Positions 1 through 8,957 of a stretch of DNA of 64,000 nt are shown one piece after another. The notes below the pieces were generated by a model. The model was not told the origin of the DNA. It searched no databases and saw only the letters and a list, made by a program, of their open reading frames with translations. The stretch's first letter is position 1, and the number at the start of each line of letters is the position of its first letter. Both the position numbers and the translations under genes were made by a program. The stretch is from NCBI GenBank assembly GCA_012511955.1, contig JAAZFC010000070.1, positions 21,500 to 85,499 of the forward strand, given 5' to 3'. This DNA is from Fibrobacter sp. Its GTDB lineage: Bacteria; Fibrobacterota; Fibrobacteria; Fibrobacterales; Fibrobacteraceae.

Positions 1-231
1 CACCAAAAAATCATCCCCTGGGGCATTGGAGTTTATACTCCAGCCAGAATCCACTTGCAATCTTAATTGCAGGTATGAATCTTCACTTAAAGTTCCTTGG
101 GAATAAAAGATTTCTACTCTGGGTTCATTCATATCTTGACCAAAATCAAAGGCAGAAATGTCCGTTTGGGCAAAAATATTTGAACACCAAAAGAGTAAAC
201 AAAGCAAACAAATGTTTTCAAAATGCTTCAT
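1..231 (-). CDS. DsbD-like N-terminal domain protein (partial)
   Basis: Reading the minus strand from the ATG at 231 gives 77 open codons running off the window edge. The product starts with a signal peptide (hydrophobic LLCLLFW core, likely cut after NIFA). A stretch ending in GWSINSNAPGDDFLV follows, which resembles the N-terminal periplasmic domain of DsbD-type thiol:disulfide interchange proteins (their GWHINxxxPxDEFLIP segment). In that family the domain passes electrons from the cytoplasm to periplasmic partners. The rest of the gene lies outside the window, so membrane and thioredoxin domains cannot be checked. It is divergent from the sigma factor gene at 348. Confidence 0.55.
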   Translation of the reverse strand, partial: MKHFENICLLCLLFWCSNIFAQTDISAFDFGQDMNEPRVEIFYSQGTLSEDSYLQLRLQVDSGWSINSNAPGDDFLV

Positions 232-347
232 AATGGGTATCTCCAAGGCTATAAAATAAGAAAAGTTACAAAAAAAAGTAACTGATACTAAATTGTTTTT
301 GTTGGAAAATCAGGAAGTGTCTTATATGTTTTTTTTAAGGAGCTGAA

Positions 348-1022
348 ATGAATATAAGGCGGGAGGGTCTCCACTTCAAAATTGCTGAGTTATATAAAAA
401 TAATGCTATGAAAGTCTATAGAGTATGTTATAGGTATGTAAAAAGCCATCAAATAGCCCTTGAACTACGGCAAGAGGTTTTTTTCAGGGTTTTTAAAAAA
501 TATCATACATTAAGAAATTTAAAAGCTGTGAATTCATGGTTGTATAGGATTGCTGTAAATATCAGTTTAGATTATTTAAGGAGTCAAAAAAGACGGCCTA
601 TTTTGATTTCATTGGGTGATTCTGGGTCTCCACAACATGAAGTTAAAGATAATACGCCAACTGCTGATAAGCAGTTGGAGTTAGAAAGTGAATTAAATTA
701 TCACTTAAGGGAATTAGACAATTTTACTAGGGAAGTAGTAGATTTGCGTTATGTTATGGGTATGACTTTACGAGAAATAGCTAAGCATAAAGGCGTTTCC
801 ACTAGACAAGTGCGCAATTATATGTCGAGTTTTGATCGAAAAATGCGTAAATACCGTAGGGTTATTGGCCATAATGGCCAAAGAAAAGGTAACTTTGCTA
901 AATGCCCTTACTCTTATTCATCTTATGCACAACCATTGTCGCTACGGCGACCACCTGGGAATCGTGGTCTGCACCATACGACTATCACGGCGCTACATTC
1001 AGTGAGGGAGAAATATGGATAG
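348..1022 (+). CDS. ECF-type RNA polymerase sigma factor
   Basis: A 224-residue sigma-70 family protein that would direct RNA polymerase to specific promoters. Region 2 is visible at about residues 25-82 (FRVFKKYHTLRN, then AVNSWLYRIAVNISLDYLR). Region 4, with its helix-turn-helix, is at about 120-170 (LREIAKHKGVSTRQVRNY). A good ribosome site (AAGGAG) precedes the ATG by a few bases. The last 40 or so residues lie entirely in the 121-base overlap with the next gene and look like a by-product of that reading frame; members of this family usually end soon after region 4. No anti-sigma factor is recognisable next door, and the downstream secreted protein may be part of its regulon (inference). 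Confidence 0.85.
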   Translation: MNIRREGLHFKIAELYKNNAMKVYRVCYRYVKSHQIALELRQEVFFRVFKKYHTLRNLKAVNSWLYRIAVNISLDYLRSQKRRPILISLGDSGSPQHEVKDNTPTADKQLELESELNYHLRELDNFTREVVDLRYVMGMTLREIAKHKGVSTRQVRNYMSSFDRKMRKYRRVIGHNGQRKGNFAKCPYSYSSYAQPLSLRRPPGNRGLHHTTITALHSVREKYG

Positions 1023-3133
1023 CTACTGATGGTGGCCTGCGTTCAATAGATTTAAAGACGGATAAAACCCAGACTTTTGTCGCATCCGATGGCTTAGAAG
1101 AAACAAGCCAAGTTGCAGTTGCAGTGGATGAAGAACAAAATGTTATAGTGCTTTCAAAGTCAGGGCTTTTGGCGCAATTAAAAAAAGGTCAAAAAAGATT
1201 TAATGTATTGTCGCGGTCTATGGTGGAAAAAGCTGATATTCCATTAAAAAATGGCTTACATTTACGACCAGGTTTTGCTGTGATAGCTTTTGAGCATCGC
1301 GTGGTAATTTTTGATTTAAAAAAAAGAACAGCTGTTATCACTTTTACGCAAATGGCAAGTTTTAATGCCATTCAAGAGAAGATTGTTGGTATTGTTTTGC
1401 ACAAGGATACCCTTTTTGTAGCAAATTCGCAAAAAGTTTTTAAGCGTTTTATAGATTTTCCCAACTTGGCAAGCGATCTCCGTTTAGCAGATCCATCAAC
1501 TTGGGATGAACTAAAGCATCAATCGCCAAAAGTGGGAAGCATATTTTATGACCATAAAAAAGGCATACAAGTGAGCGAGTATAAGGCTTTTACCTATAGC
1601 TTGAGTAATGGCAAATTCGATCAGGTTATCACAGATGAAAAAGTAGGCGTGTGGGTTAATGGAGATTCTCTAAAGTTTAAAGATTTTTGGGATGAAGATG
1701 AAGTGTTTCTTCCCCAATGGATGGGAGTCAATCCCTTAGATTCATGCAGGTGGATTTTGAGTTCCGATCAAATTTGGCAGCATTGTAAGGGCAAAACAAC
1801 TTTATGGAAAGATCCTAACGAGTTTCCTGCGGGAGTGGTAACCACAGTTAGCGTGCGCCCGGGGATAGAATTTGTGGCTTGGATGCACCCTTATCAAGTG
1901 AAGATTCCAGTAAATGGTGATTTTATAGCTTATGATTTTCGCTATGGTTCCCACTATTTCGATGATTCTAAAGGGCAAGATGCCAACCAGCCGCTTAAAA
2001 CCATGGTAATTAACGATGCGGGTTTTGTTTTTACAGGAACATGGGGTGGAAGTGTGTTTTCTCGAAGTCCCGACGACTATTTTTATAGAAATTTTCATAA
2101 AGCCAATGGAGACTGTATGGATTCATGGTCTGGGGATTATTCTATAGTGCGTGGGGTGAACAAGACATTAAATGAAAATACCATGTTCTTTAGCTATTGG
2201 GGTGAGACGGGAGAAAATAATTATGGCATAGCCTGGTTAGATGATGAGCATAATCTCTATTGCGGCAATGATATAGGTTCTTCCATGGTTTCTGGTCCCA
2301 TATTATCCATTAAAAATAGCAAAGGTAATTACGATGTTTTTTCGGTCTATGAACATGGTATCGGCGCTTGGGATGGAGATATGGATTTTATGACTTTGGC
2401 GCCTACGAGAAGCAAAGAGTTAAAAGTAGTAAAGCGTCAAAAAGTATATACTGGCGCTTTAGGTTACGCTCGAGATATTAGCTGGGACACCAAAAACGGA
2501 CGCTTATGGTTAGCAGGGATTTCGCATTTGGGTTATTACGAACCTGGTACAGATTCGGTGATTATTCCTTTGAGTATTCGCGGCATAGAGTCTGCTGAAT
2601 ACACTGCTTTAGAGGTGGATAGACATGGTGATTTGTGGGTGGGTACTCGTAGTCATGGAGTTTTTCACATTAAATTGCAAAATAACATGGCTGATTCTTT
2701 ACTTGCCACCAATATTACTAGCAAGGACGGTTTACTTTCAAACACCGTTTTAGATTTAGCCATAGACGGTGCTTTAGGTAGGGTGATTTTTGCTCATGAT
2801 ATAGGAGTTTCGGTTTACCACACATTTGCTGTGCGTTTCGATGAGGGGTATTTGGAAGAAAACTCAAAACCCATTAAAGTTTATCCCAACCCCTTTAGGC
2901 CAGGAAAACATCAATATGTTACCATAGATAATATTAATTCCACTGGAGCCTTTAATTTATTCAACTCCGCAGGCAAAGTGGTAAAAACATTTTCTAGTGC
3001 AGAAATGGTGGGTGGCGGTGTGAAATGGGATGGTATTATGGCCAATGGAGAACTTGCGCCTCCAGGGGTTTATCATTATGTGGTACGGCATAATAACAAA
3101 GCCCATCGCGGACGACTTTTGATAATTCGCTAA
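902..3133 (+). CDS. Secreted beta-propeller protein with FlgD/T9SS-like C-terminus
   Basis: A 743-residue exported protein. Residues 1-17 are a signal peptide (LLLFILCTTIVATA). The body carries repeated W/G-rich blades of the kind seen in two-component-regulator propellers (for example IWIATDGGLRSID near the start, LWLAGISHLGYYEPG and LWVGTRSHGVFHIKL later). The last 80 residues (from VYPNPFRPGKHQ to GRLLIIR) form an Ig-like FlgD/Por-sorting type domain. Function is unknown; such proteins often sense or display at the outer surface. The start codon lies 121 bases inside the upstream sigma gene, preceded by an AAAAGG-like ribosome site. The signal peptide begins exactly at this ATG, which supports the start. 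Confidence 0.75.
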   Translation: MPLLLFILCTTIVATATTWESWSAPYDYHGATFSEGEIWIATDGGLRSIDLKTDKTQTFVASDGLEETSQVAVAVDEEQNVIVLSKSGLLAQLKKGQKRFNVLSRSMVEKADIPLKNGLHLRPGFAVIAFEHRVVIFDLKKRTAVITFTQMASFNAIQEKIVGIVLHKDTLFVANSQKVFKRFIDFPNLASDLRLADPSTWDELKHQSPKVGSIFYDHKKGIQVSEYKAFTYSLSNGKFDQVITDEKVGVWVNGDSLKFKDFWDEDEVFLPQWMGVNPLDSCRWILSSDQIWQHCKGKTTLWKDPNEFPAGVVTTVSVRPGIEFVAWMHPYQVKIPVNGDFIAYDFRYGSHYFDDSKGQDANQPLKTMVINDAGFVFTGTWGGSVFSRSPDDYFYRNFHKANGDCMDSWSGDYSIVRGVNKTLNENTMFFSYWGETGENNYGIAWLDDEHNLYCGNDIGSSMVSGPILSIKNSKGNYDVFSVYEHGIGAWDGDMDFMTLAPTRSKELKVVKRQKVYTGALGYARDISWDTKNGRLWLAGISHLGYYEPGTDSVIIPLSIRGIESAEYTALEVDRHGDLWVGTRSHGVFHIKLQNNMADSLLATNITSKDGLLSNTVLDLAIDGALGRVIFAHDIGVSVYHTFAVRFDEGYLEENSKPIKVYPNPFRPGKHQYVTIDNINSTGAFNLFNSAGKVVKTFSSAEMVGGGVKWDGIMANGELAPPGVYHYVVRHNNKAHRGRLLIIR

Positions 3134-3134
3134 T

Positions 3135-4247
3135 ATGATGGAAACAAAGCAAAATAAGCATTTAGTACTAGTTTATGTGCAAAATCCATGGTATTATCCG
3201 CATATAGAACGCCATTGGCGCGCATTGAGTAAAAAATATGTACAAATAACAGTTTTGGCGTGCTTTTCTGAAGCACCACAGCAGTCTTTGTCCGAAGTGA
3301 ATTTCGTTTCAATGGGGGAATTGCCTCAGGGAATTATAGGTTTTTTGAAGTTTATGTTAAAAGTATGGCGTTGGTTGCTTTGGCATAAGTGGGATATTTG
3401 TCAAGCTACGGATCCACCGTGCTTATTTCCCGCAGCTTTAGTTTCCAAAATAAAATTTAGGCCTTTGGTGTATTTTTCCATGGAGTTATTTCAACATACT
3501 CCAGCTTTGACTAACAAAAAACTTAAAAGGAAAATTTGGTACAAATTAGAGAAGTTTGGGGTGAAAAATAGCTCTAAAGTAGTTACTGTTAATCAAAGTG
3601 TAGCCGATCGCCTGCAAGCTAAATTTAAGCTAAACACAGTAAATGTAGTGCGCAGCATTCCAGAAGTGCAAAAAGAGCAAAAAGCTCCAGTGAATTTAAG
3701 AAGTCGCTTTACTTTAGCCGAAGATGATTTTATCTTAATATATCAAGGGGCCTTAGAGCCAGGGCGTGGCATAGAGTTTTGTTGCGATGCTCTGAAACAA
3801 AGATCAAAAGTTCATTTTATCATTTTAGGTTTGGGTGAATTAGAGTCTTGGGTACAAGAGCGGGCAGAAAAGCAAAGCAATGTGCATTATGCTGGAGCTT
3901 TTGATTTTGTTGAACTAATGCGTTGGGCAACAGGGGCTCAAGCTGGCTTGGTATGGATTGAACCCATTGCCGAAAGTTATAGGCTATCCTTACCGGGCAA
4001 GCTTTTTGAATACATGCACAATTTAACCCCTGTGTTAGCTTCGCCTTTGCCTGAAATTTCACGCATTGTGCAGGAGTATCAGGTGGGAATTGTGGCAAAA
4101 GATCTGAAAAAAGAGGGTTTTTTGCAAGCTTTGGATGCGCTAGTGGCAAAAAAAGATAATTTTGGGGAAGATTTACTTCGTGCGCAAAAGGAGTTATCTT
4201 GGGAGCAAGAACAGAAAAAGCTATTGGAGGTGTATCATGGGTTTTAA
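3135..4247 (+). CDS. Family 4-type glycosyltransferase
   Basis: A 370-residue GT-B fold glycosyltransferase. The C-terminal nucleotide-sugar half is clear: DDFILIYQGALEPGRGIEF at about 195-215, then LPGKLFEYMHNLTPVLASPLPEI, the usual E-rich donor-binding loop (KLFEYM). The N-terminal acceptor half begins LVLVYVQNPWYYPHIERHW. It probably adds a sugar to a surface polysaccharide or glycolipid; donor and acceptor cannot be read from sequence. The gene begins one base after the preceding stop and overlaps the following lipoprotein gene, so it sits in the sigma factor operon. Confidence 0.8.
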   Translation: MMETKQNKHLVLVYVQNPWYYPHIERHWRALSKKYVQITVLACFSEAPQQSLSEVNFVSMGELPQGIIGFLKFMLKVWRWLLWHKWDICQATDPPCLFPAALVSKIKFRPLVYFSMELFQHTPALTNKKLKRKIWYKLEKFGVKNSSKVVTVNQSVADRLQAKFKLNTVNVVRSIPEVQKEQKAPVNLRSRFTLAEDDFILIYQGALEPGRGIEFCCDALKQRSKVHFIILGLGELESWVQERAEKQSNVHYAGAFDFVELMRWATGAQAGLVWIEPIAESYRLSLPGKLFEYMHNLTPVLASPLPEISRIVQEYQVGIVAKDLKKEGFLQALDALVAKKDNFGEDLLRAQKELSWEQEQKKLLEVYHGF

Positions 4248-4467
4248 AAGTCTTTGTTGGGGATTCGCAGTGCTTTGCTTAGTTTCTTGTGCATCTCATA
4301 GGCAAAATGCGGTGTGTAGTGAAATTCGCTATAGATTGGATAATATGGATTATAATGACGATCAAAAAGAGTGGATAGAAGAAGAATGGCGCGCTTGCAT
4401 AGCTGAGCGCGACTCGTTGGCGATTATAGATGGAGAAAAATACGAAACTTTGCTAGAAGAGTACTAA
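4237..4467 (+). CDS. Small lipoprotein
   Basis: A 76-residue predicted lipoprotein. The ATG at 4237 was chosen because it follows a strong GGAGG ribosome site and begins a lipoprotein signal peptide with lipobox LVSC (Cys at residue 18). An upstream ATG at 4162 in the same frame would add a hydrophilic extension and bury the signal. The mature part is acidic and helical (DDQKEWIEEEWRACIAERD). It overlaps the upstream glycosyltransferase by 11 bases, so translation is probably coupled. No family recognised. Confidence 0.6.
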   Translation: MGFKSLCWGFAVLCLVSCASHRQNAVCSEIRYRLDNMDYNDDQKEWIEEEWRACIAERDSLAIIDGEKYETLLEEY

Positions 4468-4469
4468 TA

Positions 4470-5759
4470 GTGATTAGCAAATTATATAGTGTAAGTAAAA
4501 ATAATTTACCTAAGATGTTAATTTCCATTGCCGACGATATCAATGGTTTGGGTGGAAAATGCTACTTGGTGGGGGGCCAAGTGCGCGATCAGCTTTTAGG
4601 GCGCGTAGATGGGCGAGATTTTGACATAGAAGTTTATCATATTAATCACAAACAGCTATTAGCGGTGCTAAAAAAATATGGAAAGCCAAATTTGGTGGGA
4701 AAATCTTTTGGGGTTTATCATTTGGTGCGCCACGGCATAGAATTTGATTTTTCTTTTCCCCGCACCGAAAGCAAAATAGGAGTGGGGCACCGAGCATTTG
4801 CGGTGGAAACTGACCCGAATTTAGATTTTAAAACCGCCGCTTCTCGCCGGGATTTTACCATTAACGCCATGGGCTTGGAATTGCCTAGCTTAGAATTAAA
4901 AGATGAATTTAATGGAAAAAAAGATTTAGAAAACAAGATTTTACGGCATATTGGTCCTGCTTTTAGTGAAGATTCGCTGCGCGTGCTACGCGGAGTGCAG
5001 TTTGCTGCGCGTTTTCAACTCAATGTGCATCCCGATACCATAAAGATTTGCCGCGAACAAGATTTGCGAGATTTGTCTAAAGAACGCCTATGGGAAGAGT
5101 TTTGCAAGTGGATGCGAGCTATCAAGCCCTCCATGGGGCTAAAAGCTTTTGTGGAAATGGATTTGACTAAGTTTTTTTCGCAAATTAAACCCTTAACAGG
5201 TTCATGGGAAAAACTGGGAAGCTTGTTAGATAAATGCGTAGCTGAAGATTTAGAAAATGATTATGATAAATTGATTTTGATGTTTAGCGCTTTGTTAGCA
5301 GGGACAAGCTTGCAGGGTGTAGAAGAATTTTTACGCAGCATTACCCAAGAACAAAAAATGTTAAAAAGCATTCCAGCGTTGTGGGTCTCTGGACGGGATT
5401 TAATGACGCAAATGGTTGCCCAAAAAGATTTTAGCGACGGGGATTTACGCAGATTTTCTTTGCGTAGCCCCATGTTTTTGATGCTTTTTTACGCCCAATG
5501 TTTAGCAGAGGTTAAATATCCTAATAAAACTTTTGCTTGGGAGGAATTACAAAAACGGGTGCAGATTCTAGAAATTATGCGTGTTGCTCCCACGCCTTTC
5601 TTGACGGGAAAAGCTTTGCAAGAGCTAGGCTTTAAACCAGGTAGGCATTTTGGAGAGATTATAGCCCAAAGTTTTGAAAAACAGTTAGATGGGGAATTTA
5701 ATAGTATTGAAGATGCAAAAAATTGGGTGCGCAATACTATTCCCAGCGTAAATTCTTAA
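4470..5759 (+). CDS. cca: tRNA nucleotidyltransferase / poly(A) polymerase family (CCA-adding)
   Basis: A 429-residue class II nucleotidyltransferase, probably adding CCA to tRNA 3' ends. It shows the catalytic GGQVRD loop followed by the DFDIE metal-binding carboxylates (about 36-53), SRRDFTINAMG at about 125, and DSLRVLRGVQFAARF, the RNA/nucleotide-recognition region. The start is a GTG three bases after the lipoprotein stop. A poly(A) polymerase cannot be excluded by motif alone. The one tRNA in this window (tRNA-Asn) has no encoded CCA, which makes such an enzyme necessary. Its last 23 bases overlap the convergent GT2 gene. Confidence 0.85.
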   Translation: MISKLYSVSKNNLPKMLISIADDINGLGGKCYLVGGQVRDQLLGRVDGRDFDIEVYHINHKQLLAVLKKYGKPNLVGKSFGVYHLVRHGIEFDFSFPRTESKIGVGHRAFAVETDPNLDFKTAASRRDFTINAMGLELPSLELKDEFNGKKDLENKILRHIGPAFSEDSLRVLRGVQFAARFQLNVHPDTIKICREQDLRDLSKERLWEEFCKWMRAIKPSMGLKAFVEMDLTKFFSQIKPLTGSWEKLGSLLDKCVAEDLENDYDKLILMFSALLAGTSLQGVEEFLRSITQEQKMLKSIPALWVSGRDLMTQMVAQKDFSDGDLRRFSLRSPMFLMLFYAQCLAEVKYPNKTFAWEELQKRVQILEIMRVAPTPFLTGKALQELGFKPGRHFGEIIAQSFEKQLDGEFNSIEDAKNWVRNTIPSVNS

Positions 5760-6843
5760 AAAATAGACCTTTGAGTACTGAAAATACTATCAGAGGAACT
5801 TGAATAATTTCCACCACTGGTAGCCATACTAATAGTTTAAAACATTTTAGTCGCCACCCGCCAATACCTAGCATTATAGCATCTACAGCAAATTTGACTA
5901 TGAAGGAGCCCACCCACCAGCTCCATGGTGTAAGTCCAGCTAATGAGAATAAAGGTCCTACCAAAAGCCAGCAATAAAAGCAGAAAATCAGAGTTAAAAA
6001 TAGAGTATATGCGGGATTGCCGTATTTAGTACCATTAGAGGACCAACGAGCTCTTTGATTGAGCAAAGCTTTCCAAGAATCTACCGGAGCTGTGGCCACG
6101 GCAGCGTCAGGTTCCAGGTTGTAGCAGTAATCAACGGGTTCTTTAATCATTTTATGCACTAACATATCGTCGTCGCCCGACATATATTGCATTAAATCGC
6201 TAAATCCACCTACTTTATAAAATAAATCTTTGCGGTATGCTAAAGCTGCGGCGCTAGCCACCATGGGCATTTTATTGGAAAATCCGGCGGCCTCAATCAA
6301 GGTAAAGCCCAAAGTATCGAGTTTTTGGTAAGAATGCAAAATCGAATTGGAGCCAAAGTTTTTTTTGGGACCTTGTACTATGGCAATATTATTTTCAAAA
6401 CGACTGGCCATTAGTCTTAACCAACCGGGAGGAGGGATACAATCTGCGTCCATAGTCATTAAAATTTCGTGTTTAGCAATGGCGAAACCTGTTTCTAAAG
6501 CTCTTTTTTTGGGAGATGGAAGGTCGGGGGCATCCATGGGAACGCTTAAAACGTTAAAATTTGAGTGTTGTGTGGCAAAATCATTCAAAATATTGAGGGT
6601 GTTGTCTGTGGAGCGATCATTGACGCAAATAACTTCCCATTTTCCTGAGTAATCTTGTTGGGAAAGGGCTTTTAAGGTATTTAATGCGTAGTTCTCTTCG
6701 TTGTGAAGCGGAACTACCACAGAAACCGAAGGTGTCGCTTGAGAGTCCTTGGCGCCCTGAGAACGCAAAATTCCCAAGGTAAAATAATGCATAGTTAGTG
6801 CATAAATTGCACATAAGACAGTAATTACAACTAAGCTCAGCAT
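5737..6843 (-). CDS. Membrane-anchored family 2 glycosyltransferase
   Basis: A 368-residue processive-type GT2. It has one N-terminal membrane segment (residues 1-22), the GT-A domain with VSVVVPLHNEE, the metal-binding DADC (about 134), GDDD, and the acceptor motif QRARW (about 265). About three membrane segments follow toward the C-terminus. This layout matches glycosyltransferases that polymerise or transfer sugars at the inner membrane for extracellular polysaccharide or glycolipid synthesis. The substrate is unknown. It is convergent with cca, overlapping by 23 bases, with no obvious terminator between them. Confidence 0.8.
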   Translation of the reverse strand: MLSLVVITVLCAIYALTMHYFTLGILRSQGAKDSQATPSVSVVVPLHNEENYALNTLKALSQQDYSGKWEVICVNDRSTDNTLNILNDFATQHSNFNVLSVPMDAPDLPSPKKRALETGFAIAKHEILMTMDADCIPPPGWLRLMASRFENNIAIVQGPKKNFGSNSILHSYQKLDTLGFTLIEAAGFSNKMPMVASAAALAYRKDLFYKVGGFSDLMQYMSGDDDMLVHKMIKEPVDYCYNLEPDAAVATAPVDSWKALLNQRARWSSNGTKYGNPAYTLFLTLIFCFYCWLLVGPLFSLAGLTPWSWWVGSFIVKFAVDAIMLGIGGWRLKCFKLLVWLPVVEIIQVPLIVFSVLKGLFFKNLRWE

Positions 6844-6981
6844 AAAAATCTTTAAAATTCAAATATAATCATATAGAATCATTTAACTGGCAAAAATAAA
6901 TATAATTTGCAATAATTAATAATGATTCAACTAGAAAGGCGTTTGATTTGTTATTTTCAAATAAAAGACTGAGAGGAATTA

Positions 6982-7794
6982 ATGAAAACTCTAAAAATAA
7001 TGCTCTTTGTGAGTTTATTCGTTGGCGTAAGCTTTGCTCAAATCCAAACTGTCCCAGGAAAAGGGACCATTGATTGGACTAACAGAACTGTTGAGGCAGT
7101 GGGAATAGGCGCTCCTAATCCAAATATGCCAGAAGTTACAGCTAGACCTATGGCTATTAGGGCTGCTCGTGATGTGGCTTTGCGCAATGCTTTAGAGTTA
7201 GTAAAAGGATTGCAATTAAATTCTACCACTACCGTGGAGAACCTTATGGTGCAGAATGATGCTATTCGCACCACGGTGGAAGGTAAAATCTCTACTTTTC
7301 AAGCTAGTGAGCCACGCTATATGTCCGATAAAACCATTGAGATAACTGTAAAAATCCCCATGGATTCGGGCTTAGTAGATGCAATTAGCACACCATCCCA
7401 GCAAATAACACCGGTTTCTACCCCTGCTGCTTCTAGCCCACCTGCAAATAAAAGCCATAGTGGCTTAATTATAGACGCTCGAAAAGTTGGGGTTATTCCT
7501 GCCTTGGCACCTAAAATCATTGATGAAGATGGCAAAGAAGTTTATGGCGTTAGTTTTGTGGGTCGCGATTGGGTGCTAAAATGGGGTACAGTGGGCTATG
7601 CTAAAACCACGAAACAGGCAATGACATACAAGGAGCGAATTGGATCTAATCCCAAAACCATAACAGCGATTAATTCGTCTGGGTCAATTAGGTGTGATTT
7701 AGTTATTTCTAATAAAGATGCTCAGCAAATTCGCCAACTTGCAAAATCATCTAAGCTTTTATCTGATGGCAGAGTAATGGTGGTTGTAAAATAG
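6982..7794 (+). CDS. LPP20-like exported protein
   Basis: A 270-residue exported protein with a signal peptide ending at SFAQ (about residue 19) and an LPP20-like domain at about 25-130 (ARPMAIRAARDVALRNALEL, then VENLMVQNDAIRTTVEGKI). After a Ser/Pro/Thr-rich linker (about 140-160) there is a second region (SGLIIDARKVGVIPALAPKI) seen in related exported proteins. LPP20-type domains occur in envelope and flagellar-accessory proteins; the role here is unknown. GAGAGGAA precedes the ATG at good spacing. It is paralogous to the next gene, which shares the RxAL...VENFMVxxD pattern, and the two are ten bases apart. Confidence 0.65.
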   Translation: MKTLKIMLFVSLFVGVSFAQIQTVPGKGTIDWTNRTVEAVGIGAPNPNMPEVTARPMAIRAARDVALRNALELVKGLQLNSTTTVENLMVQNDAIRTTVEGKISTFQASEPRYMSDKTIEITVKIPMDSGLVDAISTPSQQITPVSTPAASSPPANKSHSGLIIDARKVGVIPALAPKIIDEDGKEVYGVSFVGRDWVLKWGTVGYAKTTKQAMTYKERIGSNPKTITAINSSGSIRCDLVISNKDAQQIRQLAKSSKLLSDGRVMVVVK

Positions 7795-7804
7795 CGAGGG
7801 TAAA

Positions 7805-8943
7805 ATGAAATTATACAAGTTTGTTTTTGTAATTCTTTGTTTTTGGGCTGGAGCTTTTGCTCAGAGCAAAGAAATAATTGTGGAAAGTGTAGGTTTTGGA
7901 GTTAGTCAAAACGATGCTATTACCCAAGCTAAACGTGAAGCTTTAGCCAAGGGAATAGGACAAATGCTCACTAGCCAAACTGAAGTAGAAAACTTTATGG
8001 TTAAGCGCGATGTGATTTTAACTGAAACCATGGGTCATGTTAAAAATTTTAAGGTGTTAAAAGAATCCCAAGGTAGCGACGGTGCTTGGGAAGTGCACAT
8101 TAAGGCTTCAGTCAGCGAAGAAGGGTTAGCCAAGGATTTGGCAGCTCTTAAAATTTTAATGCAAACTTTGGGCAATCCTCGTATCGCATTTTTAGTTAAA
8201 GAAACTGTGATGGGAAATGCGGATCCTAGTGCCCAAAATGCAGAAGCAATGCTTTTAGAGTTTTTAAAGCCAAAGATTTTCGCGTGGTAGATCCCAATCA
8301 GGCTTTGCGTTTTAGAGAAAGTGCTGACGGTGTGAAAGCTGTAGGTGGAGATCCCCAAGCTGCTGCTAAATTAGGGGATATGTTAAATGCTGAGGTTATA
8401 GTGGTGGGTTCTGCGGTGGCTCAAGAAAATGATGTTTCTTCTATTAAAGGTTTAGCGGGAACTGGTGTTAAATCAGCCTCTGCGGTGGTTTCATTAAAAG
8501 CATTTAATGTTTCTACTAGGGAGATTTTAGCCGCTAAGTCAGCCAATGGCGCCATGGTTAATGTAAGTCCCATAGTGGCAGGAAATAAAGCCATTGAAAA
8601 AGCCATCCACGCTTTGCTTGCATCTCAGGGCGGCTTTTTTGAAAGTATAGTGGAAAATTGGAGGCGTAGTGCTGCTGATGGGCAAAATTTTGTGGTAGAA
8701 GTTTCTGGTGTTGATGAGTTTTCCCAAATAAGAGTATTGCGCGACATCATAGCTACCAAAGCGACCAAAGTGGAACAAAGATCTTATCAAAAACCTCTTT
8801 TAATTTTTGAAGTTACCCGCCCTGGTACAGCAGAAGATCTCGCAGGAGTCTTAGATGCCTTGCAAATTGAGGGGCAAAAACTGTCTGTGGAAGGGTTAAA
8901 CGGAAATATTATTAACATAAGCGTAACAAAAGCTAGTGAATAA
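7805..8943 (+). CDS. LPP20/FlgT-like exported protein, read through a -1 frameshift
   Basis: The first frame (7805-8290) encodes a signal peptide ending AFAQ and an LPP20/FlgT-N type domain, then stops at 8288. A second frame one base back is open from upstream of the stop to 8943 and continues the protein (KDFRVVDPNQALRFRE, then NAEVIVVGSAVAQ and a further globular part). No ribosome site marks a separate start at the GTG at 8284. Joining the frames at TTTAAAG (8263-8269) gives a continuous product of 379 residues. Either this is a programmed -1 frameshift or the gene, or the assembly, carries a one-base indel. Both parts look conserved in composition. It probably acts in the periplasm with its upstream paralogue. 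Confidence 0.6.
8263..8269 (+). other. Candidate -1 ribosomal slippery site
   Basis: The heptamer TTTAAAG lies in the phase T TTA AAG relative to the upstream frame, the X XXY YYZ form used for -1 frameshifting. After slippage the next codons are GCC AAA GAT, which enter the downstream open frame exactly. The stop of the first frame is 19 bases after the heptamer. Directly downstream, CAAAG (8271-8275) can pair with a CTTTG about 35 bases later, a weak possible stimulator. A plain indel is the alternative. Confidence 0.45.
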
Positions 8944-8957
8944 TCGTCTATACTTGT

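Noticed and set aside
4162..4236. Longer N-terminus for the small lipoprotein
   Set aside because: It would place 25 mostly charged residues before the signal peptide, while the ATG at 4237 has a GGAGG site.
8284..8943. Separate gene starting at GTG 8284
   Set aside because: No ribosome site or signal peptide; the protein sequence continues directly from the upstream frame, and the open frame extends upstream of the GTG.
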